64,000 bases of DNA from the NCBI RefSeq assembly GCF_010728155.1, contig NZ_AP022605.1, positions 1,736,001 to 1,800,000 of the forward strand, given 5' to 3'. Shown here in pieces: positions 43,420 to 52,687 of this stretch. Made by a program: the position numbers and the translations under genes. The first letter of the stretch is position 1, and the number at the start of each line of letters is the position of its first letter. The DNA is from Mycolicibacterium doricum. Its GTDB lineage: Bacteria; Actinomycetota; Actinomycetes; Mycobacteriales; Mycobacteriaceae. The notes under the pieces are model-generated. The model saw nothing but the letters and a program-made list of their open reading frames with translations, had not been told where the DNA came from and did no database searches.

Positions 43420-45405
43420 TTAGCCGGCGAGCAGCTGATCTGTCTGGCCGTTCGTCAGCAGACACGACGCCAGGTGCCGCGCGGTGTCGTCGGTGGACAG
43501 CAGATTCGGAACCCTGCTGTCGCAGCGCTCCACCTTCTCCCGACAGCGTGGATGAAATGCGCATCCGGACGGTATCGACAGCGGACTCGCCGGCTCTCCC
43601 GGTAGCCGCACCGGTTCCTTGCCCGGGCTGGGCACCGCCGCCAATAGTGCCTTCGTGTAGGGATGTTTCGGGTCGTCGATCAGTGACTCGGTTGGTGCCA
43701 GCTCAACGATCTGACCGAGGTACATGACGGCGATCCGGTCGGCGATGAATCGTGCGGCGGCCAGGTCATGGGTGACGAACATGACGGCCATGCCGAGTTC
43801 GCGACGCAACACCTGCAGCAGATTCAACACCGACGCCGCCAGCGACGCGTCGAGCGCTGAGGTCGGTTCGTCGCACAGCAGCAGGCGGGGCGGCACGATG
43901 ATCGCGCGGGCGAAGGCTACCCGCTGGCGTTGACCACCGGAGAGGCTGGACGCCTTGATGCTGGCCACATCGGGTGGCAGCCCGACTTGGCGCAGCGCGG
44001 CATCGACCTTGTCGCGGCGCTCGGTCCGGTTCGTCGTCTTCAGCAGTCGCTCGCCCACGATCTCGCCCACCGACATCCAGGGGGTCAACGACGCGCCCGC
44101 ATCCTGGAACACCATCTGCGGACGTTCGCCGACATACTTCACGGTGCCGCCGTCCGGGTCCATCAAACCGGCCACCACGCGCAGCAGGGTCGACTTACCA
44201 GAACCGGATTCGCCTACCACAGCGACGGATTCGCCGGGGGCCACGTCGAGAATGACGTGACGCAGCGCGTGCAGGCTGTCCTTGCCGAACAGTCCGCGCC
44301 GCACTCCGAAGTGCTTGTCGACCCCGTTGACCTGCAAGGCGGGCAGCGTGTCGTCGAGTTCCATCATCGGCGGGAACAGCGGGGTATCCTGACGGGCGTG
44401 CGATTCAGCCGTGGCGTCCGACACAATGCAGGCCGCGACGCCGGAATGAGTCCTGGCAGGCGTGGGGTCAGGTATGACGTCTGAGCACGCGACGGTCACC
44501 GCCGGGCAGCGCGGCGAGAAGGCGCAACCCTTCGGATGGTTTCGCGGATCCGGCGGCTGACCCGCCAAGGCGCTGATCGCGCGGCCGAGCGGTAGGTCCA
44601 GATCGAGCCGGGAGTTTAGGAGTCCGAAGGTGTACGGATGCGACGGAGCCCGCAACACGTCGCCCATCGTGCCCAGCTCGGCCAGTCGACCGCCATAGAG
44701 CACCGCGACACGGTCCGCAATTTGGGAGGCCACCCCAATGTCGTGGGTGACGACGATGAACGACGTTCCCAACTCCCTGCACAGATCGCGGAGCAGTGCG
44801 AGCACCTGCGCCTGCACGGTGACGTCGAGGGCGGTCGTCGGTTCGTCGGCGATGACCAGGTCCGGCTTGCCTGCAACGGCCATCGCGATCATCACGCGCT
44901 GTCGCAGGCCGCCGGACAGTTCGTGTGGAAACGCTTTCATCCTCCGGACCGGGTCTGGCACACCGACGAGGTCCAGCAGCCGTCGAGCCTCATCGGGGTC
45001 ATCGGTCAGCTCAGTAATCTGTCTTCCGACCCGCATGGTCGGGTCCAGTGATGTCATGGGGTCCTGGAACACCGCGCCGAGGTGGGCCTTACGCACGCGG
45101 CGGCGCTCGGCTGGGCTGGCGGCGACCATGTCGATGCCGCACACCTCGGCCTGACCGGAGATCACCGGCGCGGGTTCGCCGGCGAGCAGACCGAGTAGCG
45201 CCATCCCTAGGACGCTCTTACCGGACCCGGATTCCCCGACGAGTGCCAGCACCTCGCCGGGCTGGACATCGAGGCTGACACCCCGCAGTGCCTGCAGGGG
45301 CATCCCGCGACGCTGGAAGGTGACGTTCAAGTCGGACACCCGGGCGCGCGGTGTCTCCAGGCCCGCTGTCGTCGCGGGTTCGACGTGGTTTGCGTCGATG
45401 CTCAT
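43420..45405 (-). CDS. Fused dipeptide-type ABC transporter ATPase (DppD-DppF)
   Basis: A 661-residue protein with two complete ABC domains. Domain 1 has Walker A GESGSGKS at residues 57-64, Q-loop FQDPMTSLDP, signature LSGGLRQRV and Walker B VIADEPTTAL; domain 2 has GESGSGKST near residue 400, LSGGQRQRVAFARA and LLCDEPTSALD. Each ends in the cysteine-containing motif of oligopeptide importers (GCAFSPRCP and GCAFHPRCREKVERC). ATG 45405 was chosen because the upstream open frame is unlike any ATPase. It is the first gene of the minus-strand operon. Confidence 0.93.
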   Translation of the reverse strand: MSIDANHVEPATTAGLETPRARVSDLNVTFQRRGMPLQALRGVSLDVQPGEVLALVGESGSGKSVLGMALLGLLAGEPAPVISGQAEVCGIDMVAASPAERRRVRKAHLGAVFQDPMTSLDPTMRVGRQITELTDDPDEARRLLDLVGVPDPVRRMKAFPHELSGGLRQRVMIAMAVAGKPDLVIADEPTTALDVTVQAQVLALLRDLCRELGTSFIVVTHDIGVASQIADRVAVLYGGRLAELGTMGDVLRAPSHPYTFGLLNSRLDLDLPLGRAISALAGQPPDPRNHPKGCAFSPRCPAVTVACSDVIPDPTPARTHSGVAACIVSDATAESHARQDTPLFPPMMELDDTLPALQVNGVDKHFGVRRGLFGKDSLHALRHVILDVAPGESVAVVGESGSGKSTLLRVVAGLMDPDGGTVKYVGERPQMVFQDAGASLTPWMSVGEIVGERLLKTTNRTERRDKVDAALRQVGLPPDVASIKASSLSGGQRQRVAFARAIIVPPRLLLCDEPTSALDASLAASVLNLLQVLRRELGMAVMFVTHDLAAARFIADRIAVMYLGQIVELAPTESLIDDPKHPYTKALLAAVPSPGKEPVRLPGEPASPLSIPSGCAFHPRCREKVERCDSRVPNLLSTDDTARHLASCLLTNGQTDQLLAG

Positions 45406-45679
45406 GGTGCAGGACCCTCGGTTTCCGGTGGGATGATCCGAATCGGGGAGGGTGGGACCGCGGTCGGCGCTGGCGCGGGTTGCCCAATCGGTATGGAGAC
45501 AGCAAAGCCCTGGCGTGTGACGGATTTGGGGCGCGTCGATGTCCATCCCATTGCGCCGATGTGCCGCCAGTCGAGCCGGCCGCGGCGCAATCCAAGTTTT
45601 ACCCCCGGGCGAGGCAGGGGACATTTGCCACTCGTTGACTACAACGGTTGATATAGCTGGCTTATGGAGGTGCGCACAC
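45406..45679. promoter_or_regulatory. Divergent promoter region between importer ATPase and flavin reductase genes
   Basis: These 274 bp separate two divergent operons and must carry both promoters. TTGACT at 45635-45640 is a possible -35 element for the plus-strand reductase genes, 45 bases before the ATG; no good -10 can be assigned at the ideal distance. No gene is present. Confidence 0.45.
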
Positions 45680-46165
45680 ATGACAGTGGTAGTGGTAGGG
45701 AATCCGAAGCCGATGTCGCGGACGCGGGCGGCAGCCGAGCTGGTGGCCGAGATGCTGACCGGCACCGGCCCCGAGCAGGTGATCGATGTCGTCGACCTCG
45801 GAGCGGGGCTGCTGAGTTGGGGAGATCCAAAAGTCGCCGAGGCGAAGGAGATTGTGAAGTCGGCGGAATCTTTGGTGGTGGCGTCTCCGACGTTCAAGGC
45901 AACCTATACCGGTCTTCTGAAACTGTTTTTGGATCAGTTCGGTGCAGGTGAACTCGGTCAGACCACCACGTTTCCGATCATGCTCGGCGGCTCGCTGGCG
46001 CACGCTCTGGCCCCCGAGCTGACGCTGCGCCCCGTCCTCGTCGAGATCGGCGCGAGCTGTCCGGCACCGAGCCTGTATCTGATCGACTCGGAGTACGAGA
46101 CATCACCGGAGCTGGAGAAGTGGCTCGGCATTGCCCGTCGCTTCGCTCCGCAGGTGTCATCATGA
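45680..46165 (+). CDS. NADPH-dependent FMN reductase (flavodoxin-like)
   Basis: A 161-residue flavodoxin-fold reductase. VVVVGNPKPMSRTRAAAELV is the phosphate-binding start (GNPxxxSRT), SLVVASPTFKATYTGLLKLF carries the SPTYxxxxxGxLK motif for the flavin, and TFPIMLGGSLAHA the third loop. Such enzymes (MsuE, SsuE, EmoB type) supply FMNH2 to luciferase-fold monooxygenases. ATG 45680 follows TATGGAGG. The gene overlaps the second reductase by 4 bp (ATGA). Confidence 0.87.
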   Translation: MTVVVVGNPKPMSRTRAAAELVAEMLTGTGPEQVIDVVDLGAGLLSWGDPKVAEAKEIVKSAESLVVASPTFKATYTGLLKLFLDQFGAGELGQTTTFPIMLGGSLAHALAPELTLRPVLVEIGASCPAPSLYLIDSEYETSPELEKWLGIARRFAPQVSS

Positions 46166-46662
46166 TCACGGCAATTGACGGCAACTTCGATCAGGCACTG
46201 CTCCGGCAGGCCTTCGGTGCGTTCCCGAGCGGTGTCACGGCGTTCTGCGGTCTGATCGAGGGGGTTCCCGAGGGTATGGCGGCCAGCTCGTTCACGTCGG
46301 TCTCCCTCGACCCCCCGTTGGTTTCGGTCTGCGTCGCGAATACCTCCACGACGTGGCCGAAGCTGGCCCAGCTCGATCGGCTGGGGCTCAGTGTGCTGGC
46401 CAATGAACATGCGCCCGTGGCAAGGTCTTTGGCGTCTAGGACCGGTGATCGGTTCAGCGGCGTCGACTGGACATCGACCGACACCGGCGCGGTGTTCGTG
46501 CACGGCTCGACGCTGTGGCTGGAATGCGTGCCGTTCAAGCTCGTCGAGGCCGGCGATCACGAAATCGTGGTGCTGCAGATCGTCGCGCTGGCGGTTTACC
46601 CCGATATCGCGCCGATGATATTCCACCGCAGTAACTTCCACGGGCTGGTATCCGCCAGCTGA
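46162..46662 (+). CDS. Flavin reductase-like domain protein
   Basis: A 166-residue split-barrel flavin reductase (HpaC/ActVB type): LLRQAFGAFPSGVTAFCGLI, GMAASSFTSVSLDPPLVSVC and FSVNVLA-like LGLSVLANEHAPVARSL, ending in IFHRSNFHGL. It binds FMN or FAD and uses NAD(P)H to deliver reduced flavin. The ATG at 46162 overlaps the previous stop, so the two reductases are made together; two reductases of different fold beside the monooxygenases is unusual. A strong terminator follows 10 bp later. Confidence 0.88.
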   Translation: MITAIDGNFDQALLRQAFGAFPSGVTAFCGLIEGVPEGMAASSFTSVSLDPPLVSVCVANTSTTWPKLAQLDRLGLSVLANEHAPVARSLASRTGDRFSGVDWTSTDTGAVFVHGSTLWLECVPFKLVEAGDHEIVVLQIVALAVYPDIAPMIFHRSNFHGLVSAS

Positions 46663-46671
46663 GCTGAATGC

Positions 46672-46711
46672 AAAGCGTGCTGCCGGATCAAATCATCCGG
46701 CAGCACGCTTT
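46672..46711. terminator. Bidirectional intrinsic terminator
   Basis: A perfect 17-bp stem (AAAGCGTGCTGCCGGAT and its complement) with a 6-base loop lies between the convergent flavin reductase and substrate-binding protein genes. The A-run and T-run at the two ends suit termination from both sides. Confidence 0.9.
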
Positions 46712-46717
46712 CGTGGT

Positions 46718-48358
46718 TCAGGCCCGCTTGAGCGCGGGCGGCCAGAAGATTTGCGGGTAGAACGAGTTGCTCTCGATGCCGGACAAGTGCTTGCGCGTGA
46801 TTGTCGAGTTCGGCGGGAGACACAGCGGGATCCAGATTGCGTCGTCCAGGACTATCTTGCTGCACTGCTCGTAGATGGCATTCATCTGTTCGGTGTTCGG
46901 CGCCCGGACGGCCTGGTCCATCAAGCCGTCGAGCTGCGGGTTGGAGTATTGGTAGAAGTTCAACGGTGCGGCACCCGTCCGCAGCAGGATTCGGAACGTG
47001 GTGTCGAGGTGCAAGGTGTCGCCACCGAGGAACGTCACCATCAGATCTGGCCTCTTCTCGGACGGCTGGTTCGACAGGTCGAACATCTCAGCCACCGGTA
47101 ACGCACGCACTGTCACGTCGAGCCCCAGTGTCGCAAGTTGATTTTGGATCAGCTCAGCCATCTGCTGGCGTGGCGCCCCGCCGTCGGCCGCCCAAGCCAG
47201 ATCTACCTTCTTGGAAGGTAGTGACCCCACCATGGCCTCCAGCGGCCCGGTGTCGACTGTGGCCGGGAACGGGGCCATTGCCGGGGGCAGGGTGGCCTCT
47301 GGCCACATCGATTCCTGAACGGTCGCAAGCCCGCCCCAGGCGGTATCGACGATCGTCTTGCGATCAAGGGCGGTAAGCAGTGCCTTGCGTAGGGCCAAGT
47401 CGGCGAAGATGCCCGAGTTCGGATTGAGCCAGATGGCCTCGCCGACGCCGCCGATCGCATTGACGACGGTGAATTGCGGATTCTGCTGATAAGCAAGCAC
47501 ATCCGGGATGGCGAAGCCCTTCGATACCAGATCGAAGGCACCGGAGTCGAGCTGCAGTTTCTGGGTGGTGATATCCGGGGTGATGTTGATCCGGATGGAT
47601 TCGAAAGGCGGCTTGCCGAGCCGGTAGTCGGCAAATGCCGCCAGCGTGTAGTGGCTGCCGGGGACGAACTCGGTGATCGTATATGGGCCGCTGCCGGCGT
47701 CGTGAGTCTTCAGCCAGTCCTGGGCCAGGTCGCCACCAACTGCGTTCTTGGACACCGCAGTCGGGCTCACCGCGAAGGGTTGCCATGGACAGGCTAGGTA
47801 GTGCATAAATGCGCTGTTGGGCTCCTTGAGCGTGACGACGAACGTGGTGGCATTCGGCGCATCGGTCTTGGCGACACCGGCCACCATGTAGGCCGGTCCC
47901 TGGTTGACGTCGGCGCGGCGCTCGAAGCCCTTGACCCAGGACATGGAGTCGGCGGCCGTTCCATCGTGGAACTTCACGCCGGGTTCCAACGTGAACGTGT
48001 AGGTCAGTTGGTCGGGGGAGAGCGTCCACGATTTGGCTAGTACCGGGATGATCTCCGCGGAACCGGGCTTGTAGCGGACTAATCCCTCGTAGGCGAACTC
48101 CATGAGCTGGGCGCCCTCACCCTCGTACATGATGTCGGGGTCGGGGACCTGCATATCGGCCAGGAACGGCATCTTCAGGGTGAGGGTGTCGCCGCTGCCT
48201 GAACCGCCGCCCGCTCCACCGCCTGCGCCGCAAGCGGCCGCGAGTGCCGCCAGGCTGACTCCACCGATGGTGATTCCGCTGGCTCTCAGGAAGGTGCGGC
48301 GATCCCAGCCGCCGGTGGGATCGTGCGAATTGCCTATCGGGCGTGTTTTCTGGAACAC
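46718..48358 (-). CDS. Peptide/opine-type ABC substrate-binding lipoprotein
   Basis: A 546-residue family-5 extracellular solute-binding protein. The N-terminus has a twin-arginine motif (WDRRTFLRASG) and a lipobox (ALAAAC), so it is folded before export and then lipid-anchored. Family segments are DPDIMYEGEGAQLMEFAYEG, WTLSPDQLTYTFTLEPGVKF, HDGTAADSMSWV and KTHDAGSGPYTITEFVPGSH. AGGAGG is 5 bases before GTG 48358; an in-frame TTG at 48361 is too close to it. It probably serves the importer at 40065-45405, although a separate promoter is needed. Confidence 0.9.
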   Translation of the reverse strand: MFQKTRPIGNSHDPTGGWDRRTFLRASGITIGGVSLAALAAACGAGGGAGGGSGSGDTLTLKMPFLADMQVPDPDIMYEGEGAQLMEFAYEGLVRYKPGSAEIIPVLAKSWTLSPDQLTYTFTLEPGVKFHDGTAADSMSWVKGFERRADVNQGPAYMVAGVAKTDAPNATTFVVTLKEPNSAFMHYLACPWQPFAVSPTAVSKNAVGGDLAQDWLKTHDAGSGPYTITEFVPGSHYTLAAFADYRLGKPPFESIRINITPDITTQKLQLDSGAFDLVSKGFAIPDVLAYQQNPQFTVVNAIGGVGEAIWLNPNSGIFADLALRKALLTALDRKTIVDTAWGGLATVQESMWPEATLPPAMAPFPATVDTGPLEAMVGSLPSKKVDLAWAADGGAPRQQMAELIQNQLATLGLDVTVRALPVAEMFDLSNQPSEKRPDLMVTFLGGDTLHLDTTFRILLRTGAAPLNFYQYSNPQLDGLMDQAVRAPNTEQMNAIYEQCSKIVLDDAIWIPLCLPPNSTITRKHLSGIESNSFYPQIFWPPALKRA

Positions 48359-48534
48359 CAATGCCTCCTGCTTGGGTCATCTTGACCGAGTCACGGCAAC
48401 TCACTGGCGCGTCTCGCTGATATTAGTGAATCGGTGTTGCGTGACACATCCGCGTCGCGTTGGTGCCTCGTGTATTACGCCGGTTGCCGACGTTGGATGG
48501 GGAACACCGGACGGCCGGATAGACACGGAACAAA

Positions 48535-48925
48535 CTAGAACTCCAGTAGATTTTCGCGGAAGGTGCTGTGGTGATAGCCGTCTCGAATCAGTCCCCGCTT
48601 GCGCAGAGCGGGGGCAAGCCCGTCGGCGATTTCGGCGATGTTTCGTCGGGTGACTGTCGGAGACAGGAGGAACCCGTCGCCACCGACTTCCTCCATGGCC
48701 TCGCCCATCTTCGCCGCGACGGTGTCCGGCGAGCCGACGAACTAGGCCGGCGTGCGTGTCGACGGTGGCGATGGCCTCCCGGAGCGTCTTGCCGCGTGCA
48801 CCTTCGATGAAAGTGCGCAGCGTGCTCGTCTCTCCGTTACCCCACACGTCGGGGACCTCTTGGTCGAGATCGAACGTCGAAAGTCGAATTCGCCGCCCGA
48901 GGTGTAGCTCAGACCCCAATCAGCG
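48535..48925 (-). pseudogene. C-terminal fragment of a third NtaA-type monooxygenase
   Basis: Read on the minus strand, three frames together give SYTSGGEFDF, then TFDLDQEVPDVWGNGETSTL with EGARGKTLREAIATVDTHAG, then FVGSPDTVAAKMGEAMEEVG with GDGFLLSPTVTRRNIAEIAD and the end FRENLLEF at the stop 48535. This is the C-terminal 120 residues of the same family as the two intact copies. Two frameshifts and loss of the N-terminal two thirds make it dead. Confidence 0.85.
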
Positions 48926-48991
48926 TGCCGCCGAAAGATCCGTCATTCACCCGATGGCGCCCACCCACTGGCCCCCATAGCGTGAAACCAC

Positions 48992-49432
48992 ATGATCCCC
49001 ATTCCTCAGGATGACGCCACCCGGCAGAAGATGCGAGAGGCGATCGATGCGAGCGTCGAGGACTTCCACGGGGTACCGGGCTTCTCGGTCGTGCGCACCG
49101 AGGGGCCGGGTACCGCCATCGGCGCGCACGGCGGGATCCAGGACGACATGCAACTCGACCGAGTTCTGACCCGGATGCGGATGCAACCTGCAGGTGCCTT
49201 CGGCGGCAAGTTCGTGATCATCTGCACCAAGCCCGAGCGGGAATGGCGGATCGCCAAACTCTCCGGCATCCGCGGTGTGCCACCAAAATTCGTCGACGAC
49301 CGGGTCTTCACCGACGAGCAGGCCGCACAGGCGGAGATCTTCGCGAAGCGGCTGGAGCAGTACCCCGCCGAGGACGGGATGCCGGAGCACTGCACCCCGG
49401 CCTGGAAGGCCCGAGGGGAGAACTGGGCATGA
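48992..49432 (+). CDS. N,N-dimethylformamidase-like small (alpha) subunit
   Basis: A 146-residue protein. The segment RMQPAGAFGGKFVIICTKPE followed by REWRIAKLSGIRGVPPKF and DRVFTDEQAAQAEIFAKRLE has the same order of conserved residues as the dimethylformamidase small subunit DmfA1 (132 residues): RMQP, EREW..IA, P..DD..F..E..A...F.KR. The first 50 residues differ. Its stop overlaps the ATG of the large-subunit gene by 4 bp (ATGA), as expected for an alpha-beta pair. On its own the assignment would be weak; the adjacent large subunit makes it strong. Confidence 0.82.
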   Translation: MIPIPQDDATRQKMREAIDASVEDFHGVPGFSVVRTEGPGTAIGAHGGIQDDMQLDRVLTRMRMQPAGAFGGKFVIICTKPEREWRIAKLSGIRGVPPKFVDDRVFTDEQAAQAEIFAKRLEQYPAEDGMPEHCTPAWKARGENWA

Positions 49433-51846
49433 CGGCCACCGACATCTACCCGGACATGCTGAGACTCACCGGCTATGGCAGCCAGTGGTCGGTCGAGCAG
49501 GGTGGCACCGTCGACTTCTTCGTCAACTGCGACGGGTCGACCGCTTACCGCGCAGAACTGGTCAAGCTGATTCACGGCGACACCCATCCGAGCGGACCGG
49601 GCTTCAAGGAAGAACTCATCGAGTCACCGGTCAACGGCACCTACCCGGGCCGATCCCAGACCATTCACGCCGGCTCTTACGGCATGGTGCTCGACCGCGG
49701 CCCGCTGCGGGTCGACAGCTTCACCCTGCAGTGCTGGATTTGGCCGACCATGCCGACCAAGGTTGACGGGTACTGGTCTCCGGGCGAGCAGATGATCATC
49801 GGCAAATGGGCCGAAGGCACAGGTTATGGCCTGTTCCTCGACCTCGAGGGCCGGGTGTGCCTACGGATCAACGACCAATTCCTGACGTCTGCCGAACCGG
49901 TTCGCGACCGAGCCTGGCACTTCATCGCAGCCACGTTCGACGCTACGACGGGACGCGCGGTTCTACATCACGAACCGCAAATCCGCTATGCCCTCGATCC
50001 GCGACCGGAGCCCGTCGAGAGCACGTTCGACGACTCCATCGCGCACAGCGCGGCCCCGTTCACGTTCGGTGCGCACCCCACCCGGCCCGAGTCAGATGGC
50101 GCGTGCCGACAACCGCACGGCTGGGTGATGACCGATCACTACAACGGCAAGATCGACGCGGCGCGACTGTGCTCGCGCGTGCTCACCCGGCTCGAGATCG
50201 AGACCATGAAGCTCGGGTCGGCGCCGGGCATGGACGAACGGCGCGGTGTGGGACCGGGACCCGACCTCGGGGCCACCATGGTGGCCGCATGGGACTTTGG
50301 CTTGCAGATCCCCACCCGGACGATCGTCGACTGCGGGCCCTATCGGCTCGACGGCGAACTCGTCGGCATGCCCGCCCGCGGCATGACGGGTCACGACTGG
50401 AGTGGCGCCCAGACGTCCTGGAAAGTCGATCATCGCGAATATGGCGCGATCCACTTCCACGACGACGACGTGGACGACGCCCGCTGGGACCTGGACTTCA
50501 CGCTCGCGGTGCCGGACGACCTACCGAGCGCCGTCTACGCCATCAAGCTCAGCACAGACGACGGCGACGAGGACTACGTTCCGTTCATGGTGCGGCCCCC
50601 ACTGGGCAAGCCGCGGGCCAAGATCGCCGTCATCATGTCGACCATCGACTACATGGCGTACGCAAACGAACACCAGGCGAGCAACTTCGGCAGCGTCGAG
50701 GCGCTGCTGTATCGAACGCCGATCCTGCAGCCGCAGAACATCTTTCTTTCTGTCCACCGGGAGTACGGGTACTCGCTGTACGACACCCACAGCGACGGCT
50801 CGGGCGTGCACATCTCGTCGCGACTGCGCCCGGTCCTCAACGTGCGGCCCAAGTACGACTCGTGGCTCACCCAGTCGCCGTGGCAGTTCAACGCGGATCT
50901 GCACCTCATCGACTGGCTGACGGAACTGGGGTACGAGTTCGACGTCATCACTGACGAGGACATCAGCTACGACGGGCTCGAGCGGATCGAGGGCTACAAC
51001 GTGCTGCTCACCGGCTCGCACCCCGAGCACAAGGACGCCCATTATCTCGACGCGGTCCACGCCTACAAGGAGCGGGGCGGCCGCCTGATGTACATGGGCG
51101 GCGACGGGTTCTACTGGCGGCACACCTTCCATCCAGCCTACGGCCGCGGTGAAGTCACCGAGCTGCGACGCTGCGAGTCCGGCATCAGACCCTGGCAAGC
51201 GCAGCCCGGCGAGTACCACCACCAGAGCGACGGCCGGCTGGGTGGCATGTGGCGTTTTCTCGGCCGAGACATGGCAGCCGTCAGCGGAACATCCATGGTG
51301 GCGCAGGGATTCGACATCTCGACCTACTTCAAGCGCACACCTGAAAGTGACGATCCCCGAGTGGCATGGGCGTTCGAGGGAATCGATTACGACGACCGAC
51401 TCGGCGACTTCGGGCTGGTCGGCGGCGGCGCCGCAGGCGCCGAACTCGACACTGTAGACACCACGCTCGGGTCGCCGCCGCACACCTTGCTCGTTGCGAC
51501 GTCGGCAGGCTTGCACACCGACGCCTACCTCACGGTCACGGAGTTGATCTTGACCAACGCTCCCGGGCACACCGGTACCCAGAACCCGCGCATCCGTGCC
51601 GACATGGCGTTCCACGAGACCCCGAACGGCGGCGGGGTGTGGGCGTTCAGTTCCATCTCATACTGTGGCAGCCTCTCGCACAACGGATACGACAACAACA
51701 TCTCGAAACTGACTTCGAACGTCCTCGACCACTTCATGGCCGACGGACCGCTGCCCGCGCCCGATGCGTCGCAGGTTCGTCCCCGAGGCAGGTTCGAGTC
51801 GACCCCGGCGCTTAACTTTCACCTGCCCGAGGAGTCGTCACACTGA
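49429..51846 (+). CDS. N,N-dimethylformamidase-like large (beta) subunit
   Basis: An 805-residue protein matching the dimethylformamidase beta subunit (762 residues in the known enzyme), which hydrolyses N-substituted formamides to formate and an amine using a mononuclear iron site held by two tyrosines and a glutamate. A LamG-like beta-sandwich lies at about residues 95-230 (DSFTLQCWIWPTMPTKV, GTGYGLFLDLEGRVCLRIND). The C-terminal catalytic domain includes VIMSTIDYMAYANEH, SVHREYGYSLYDTHSDGSGV, TDEDISYDGLERIEGYNVLL and RLMYMGGDGFYWRHTFHP. Iron ligands cannot be fixed without alignment. The true substrate may be another formamide or amide. Confidence 0.85.
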   Translation: MTATDIYPDMLRLTGYGSQWSVEQGGTVDFFVNCDGSTAYRAELVKLIHGDTHPSGPGFKEELIESPVNGTYPGRSQTIHAGSYGMVLDRGPLRVDSFTLQCWIWPTMPTKVDGYWSPGEQMIIGKWAEGTGYGLFLDLEGRVCLRINDQFLTSAEPVRDRAWHFIAATFDATTGRAVLHHEPQIRYALDPRPEPVESTFDDSIAHSAAPFTFGAHPTRPESDGACRQPHGWVMTDHYNGKIDAARLCSRVLTRLEIETMKLGSAPGMDERRGVGPGPDLGATMVAAWDFGLQIPTRTIVDCGPYRLDGELVGMPARGMTGHDWSGAQTSWKVDHREYGAIHFHDDDVDDARWDLDFTLAVPDDLPSAVYAIKLSTDDGDEDYVPFMVRPPLGKPRAKIAVIMSTIDYMAYANEHQASNFGSVEALLYRTPILQPQNIFLSVHREYGYSLYDTHSDGSGVHISSRLRPVLNVRPKYDSWLTQSPWQFNADLHLIDWLTELGYEFDVITDEDISYDGLERIEGYNVLLTGSHPEHKDAHYLDAVHAYKERGGRLMYMGGDGFYWRHTFHPAYGRGEVTELRRCESGIRPWQAQPGEYHHQSDGRLGGMWRFLGRDMAAVSGTSMVAQGFDISTYFKRTPESDDPRVAWAFEGIDYDDRLGDFGLVGGGAAGAELDTVDTTLGSPPHTLLVATSAGLHTDAYLTVTELILTNAPGHTGTQNPRIRADMAFHETPNGGGVWAFSSISYCGSLSHNGYDNNISKLTSNVLDHFMADGPLPAPDASQVRPRGRFESTPALNFHLPEESSH

Positions 51847-52664
51847 TGACTCGCGCCGCGGCACGGCCCAACATGCTCTTGGAACCGGTGTCTACGGGCA
51901 GGCACGTCAGCGCGGACACCACCGATTGGACCGCGACGTGGGTGTGCGTCGGGTTCGTCGAGCAGCTCACCGAGGTGGGTGCGGTACTGCCCGCGACGAT
52001 CGGCCATCACGCCGCCCACGTGCGACGGACCGGCGACGGCTTGGTCGCAGCATTCAACGCCAGACCGTTCGGTGGATGCATGTCGATTCCGATGCACTGC
52101 GGCAGCACCCGCAACGTCAGATGTCCCCACCTGGCCTGTGCGTTCAGCGCGGACGCCGGGGTGCTTGACCGCAACACCGACCCCACCGGACGCGCACGAG
52201 CCGAGTTCGTCGGCGATGGGCGCCGAACCGTCGAGATGCCGCTCGCGCAACGGGGACCGCTGCTGTTCGTGAACGTGACGCTGGAAGAGCCGGTACCGCT
52301 GGTGATCCCTGACCCGTATGCGCCGGGGACCCTGGTGCCGGTGGCGGCGGGCTCGCAGCTGGTGCCCGGCAACTGGGTGACGACGCCGCAGCGGGCCGCC
52401 TTGGCCGTAGCCAGGGCGCTTGGCACAGACGCCGAGACGAGCGCCGTGCCGCCGAACCTGGCGATGGTGCGTTTCGGAGGAGACACCTTCGCGGCGTTGA
52501 GCCGCCCAGCAGGCCACACCCGCAGTACCGTCGTGTGGGCACTGCACCGTGGGCAGCCGACCGACGATCGATGCCTCAGCGATCAGCACCGAACTGTGGG
52601 CGACGTCACGGCGGCCTTAACGGCATCGAAACAGATCCCGAACCTTTCCGACGTCCCTTCGTAG
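51846..52664 (+). CDS. Rieske-like protein with unusual Cys/His spacing
   Basis: A 272-residue protein. Residues 25-105 follow the start of Rieske oxygenases (WTATWVCVGFVEQL, TIGHHAAHVRRTGDGLVAAF, NARPFGGC) and then have a Cys/His cluster: Cys78, His84, Cys85, Cys93, His95, Cys98. Canonical Rieske proteins need C-x-H and C-x2-H about 17 residues apart, which this spacing does not provide, so it may bind a different metal centre. The rest is unassigned. Its ATG overlaps the dimethylformamidase beta stop by one base, so it is made with that enzyme and probably assists or succeeds it. Confidence 0.55.
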   Translation: MTRAAARPNMLLEPVSTGRHVSADTTDWTATWVCVGFVEQLTEVGAVLPATIGHHAAHVRRTGDGLVAAFNARPFGGCMSIPMHCGSTRNVRCPHLACAFSADAGVLDRNTDPTGRARAEFVGDGRRTVEMPLAQRGPLLFVNVTLEEPVPLVIPDPYAPGTLVPVAAGSQLVPGNWVTTPQRAALAVARALGTDAETSAVPPNLAMVRFGGDTFAALSRPAGHTRSTVVWALHRGQPTDDRCLSDQHRTVGDVTAALTASKQIPNLSDVPS

Positions 52665-52687
52665 TCGACTAGTGGTCAGAGCACTAG

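Noticed and set aside
46672..46711. Inverted repeat considered as an IS end or operator
   Set aside because: Its position between convergent stop codons and its A/T-flanked 17-bp stem fit a bidirectional terminator.
49806..50954. Second open frame inside the dimethylformamidase large subunit
   Set aside because: Arg-rich alternate frame of a gene whose main frame has clear family motifs.
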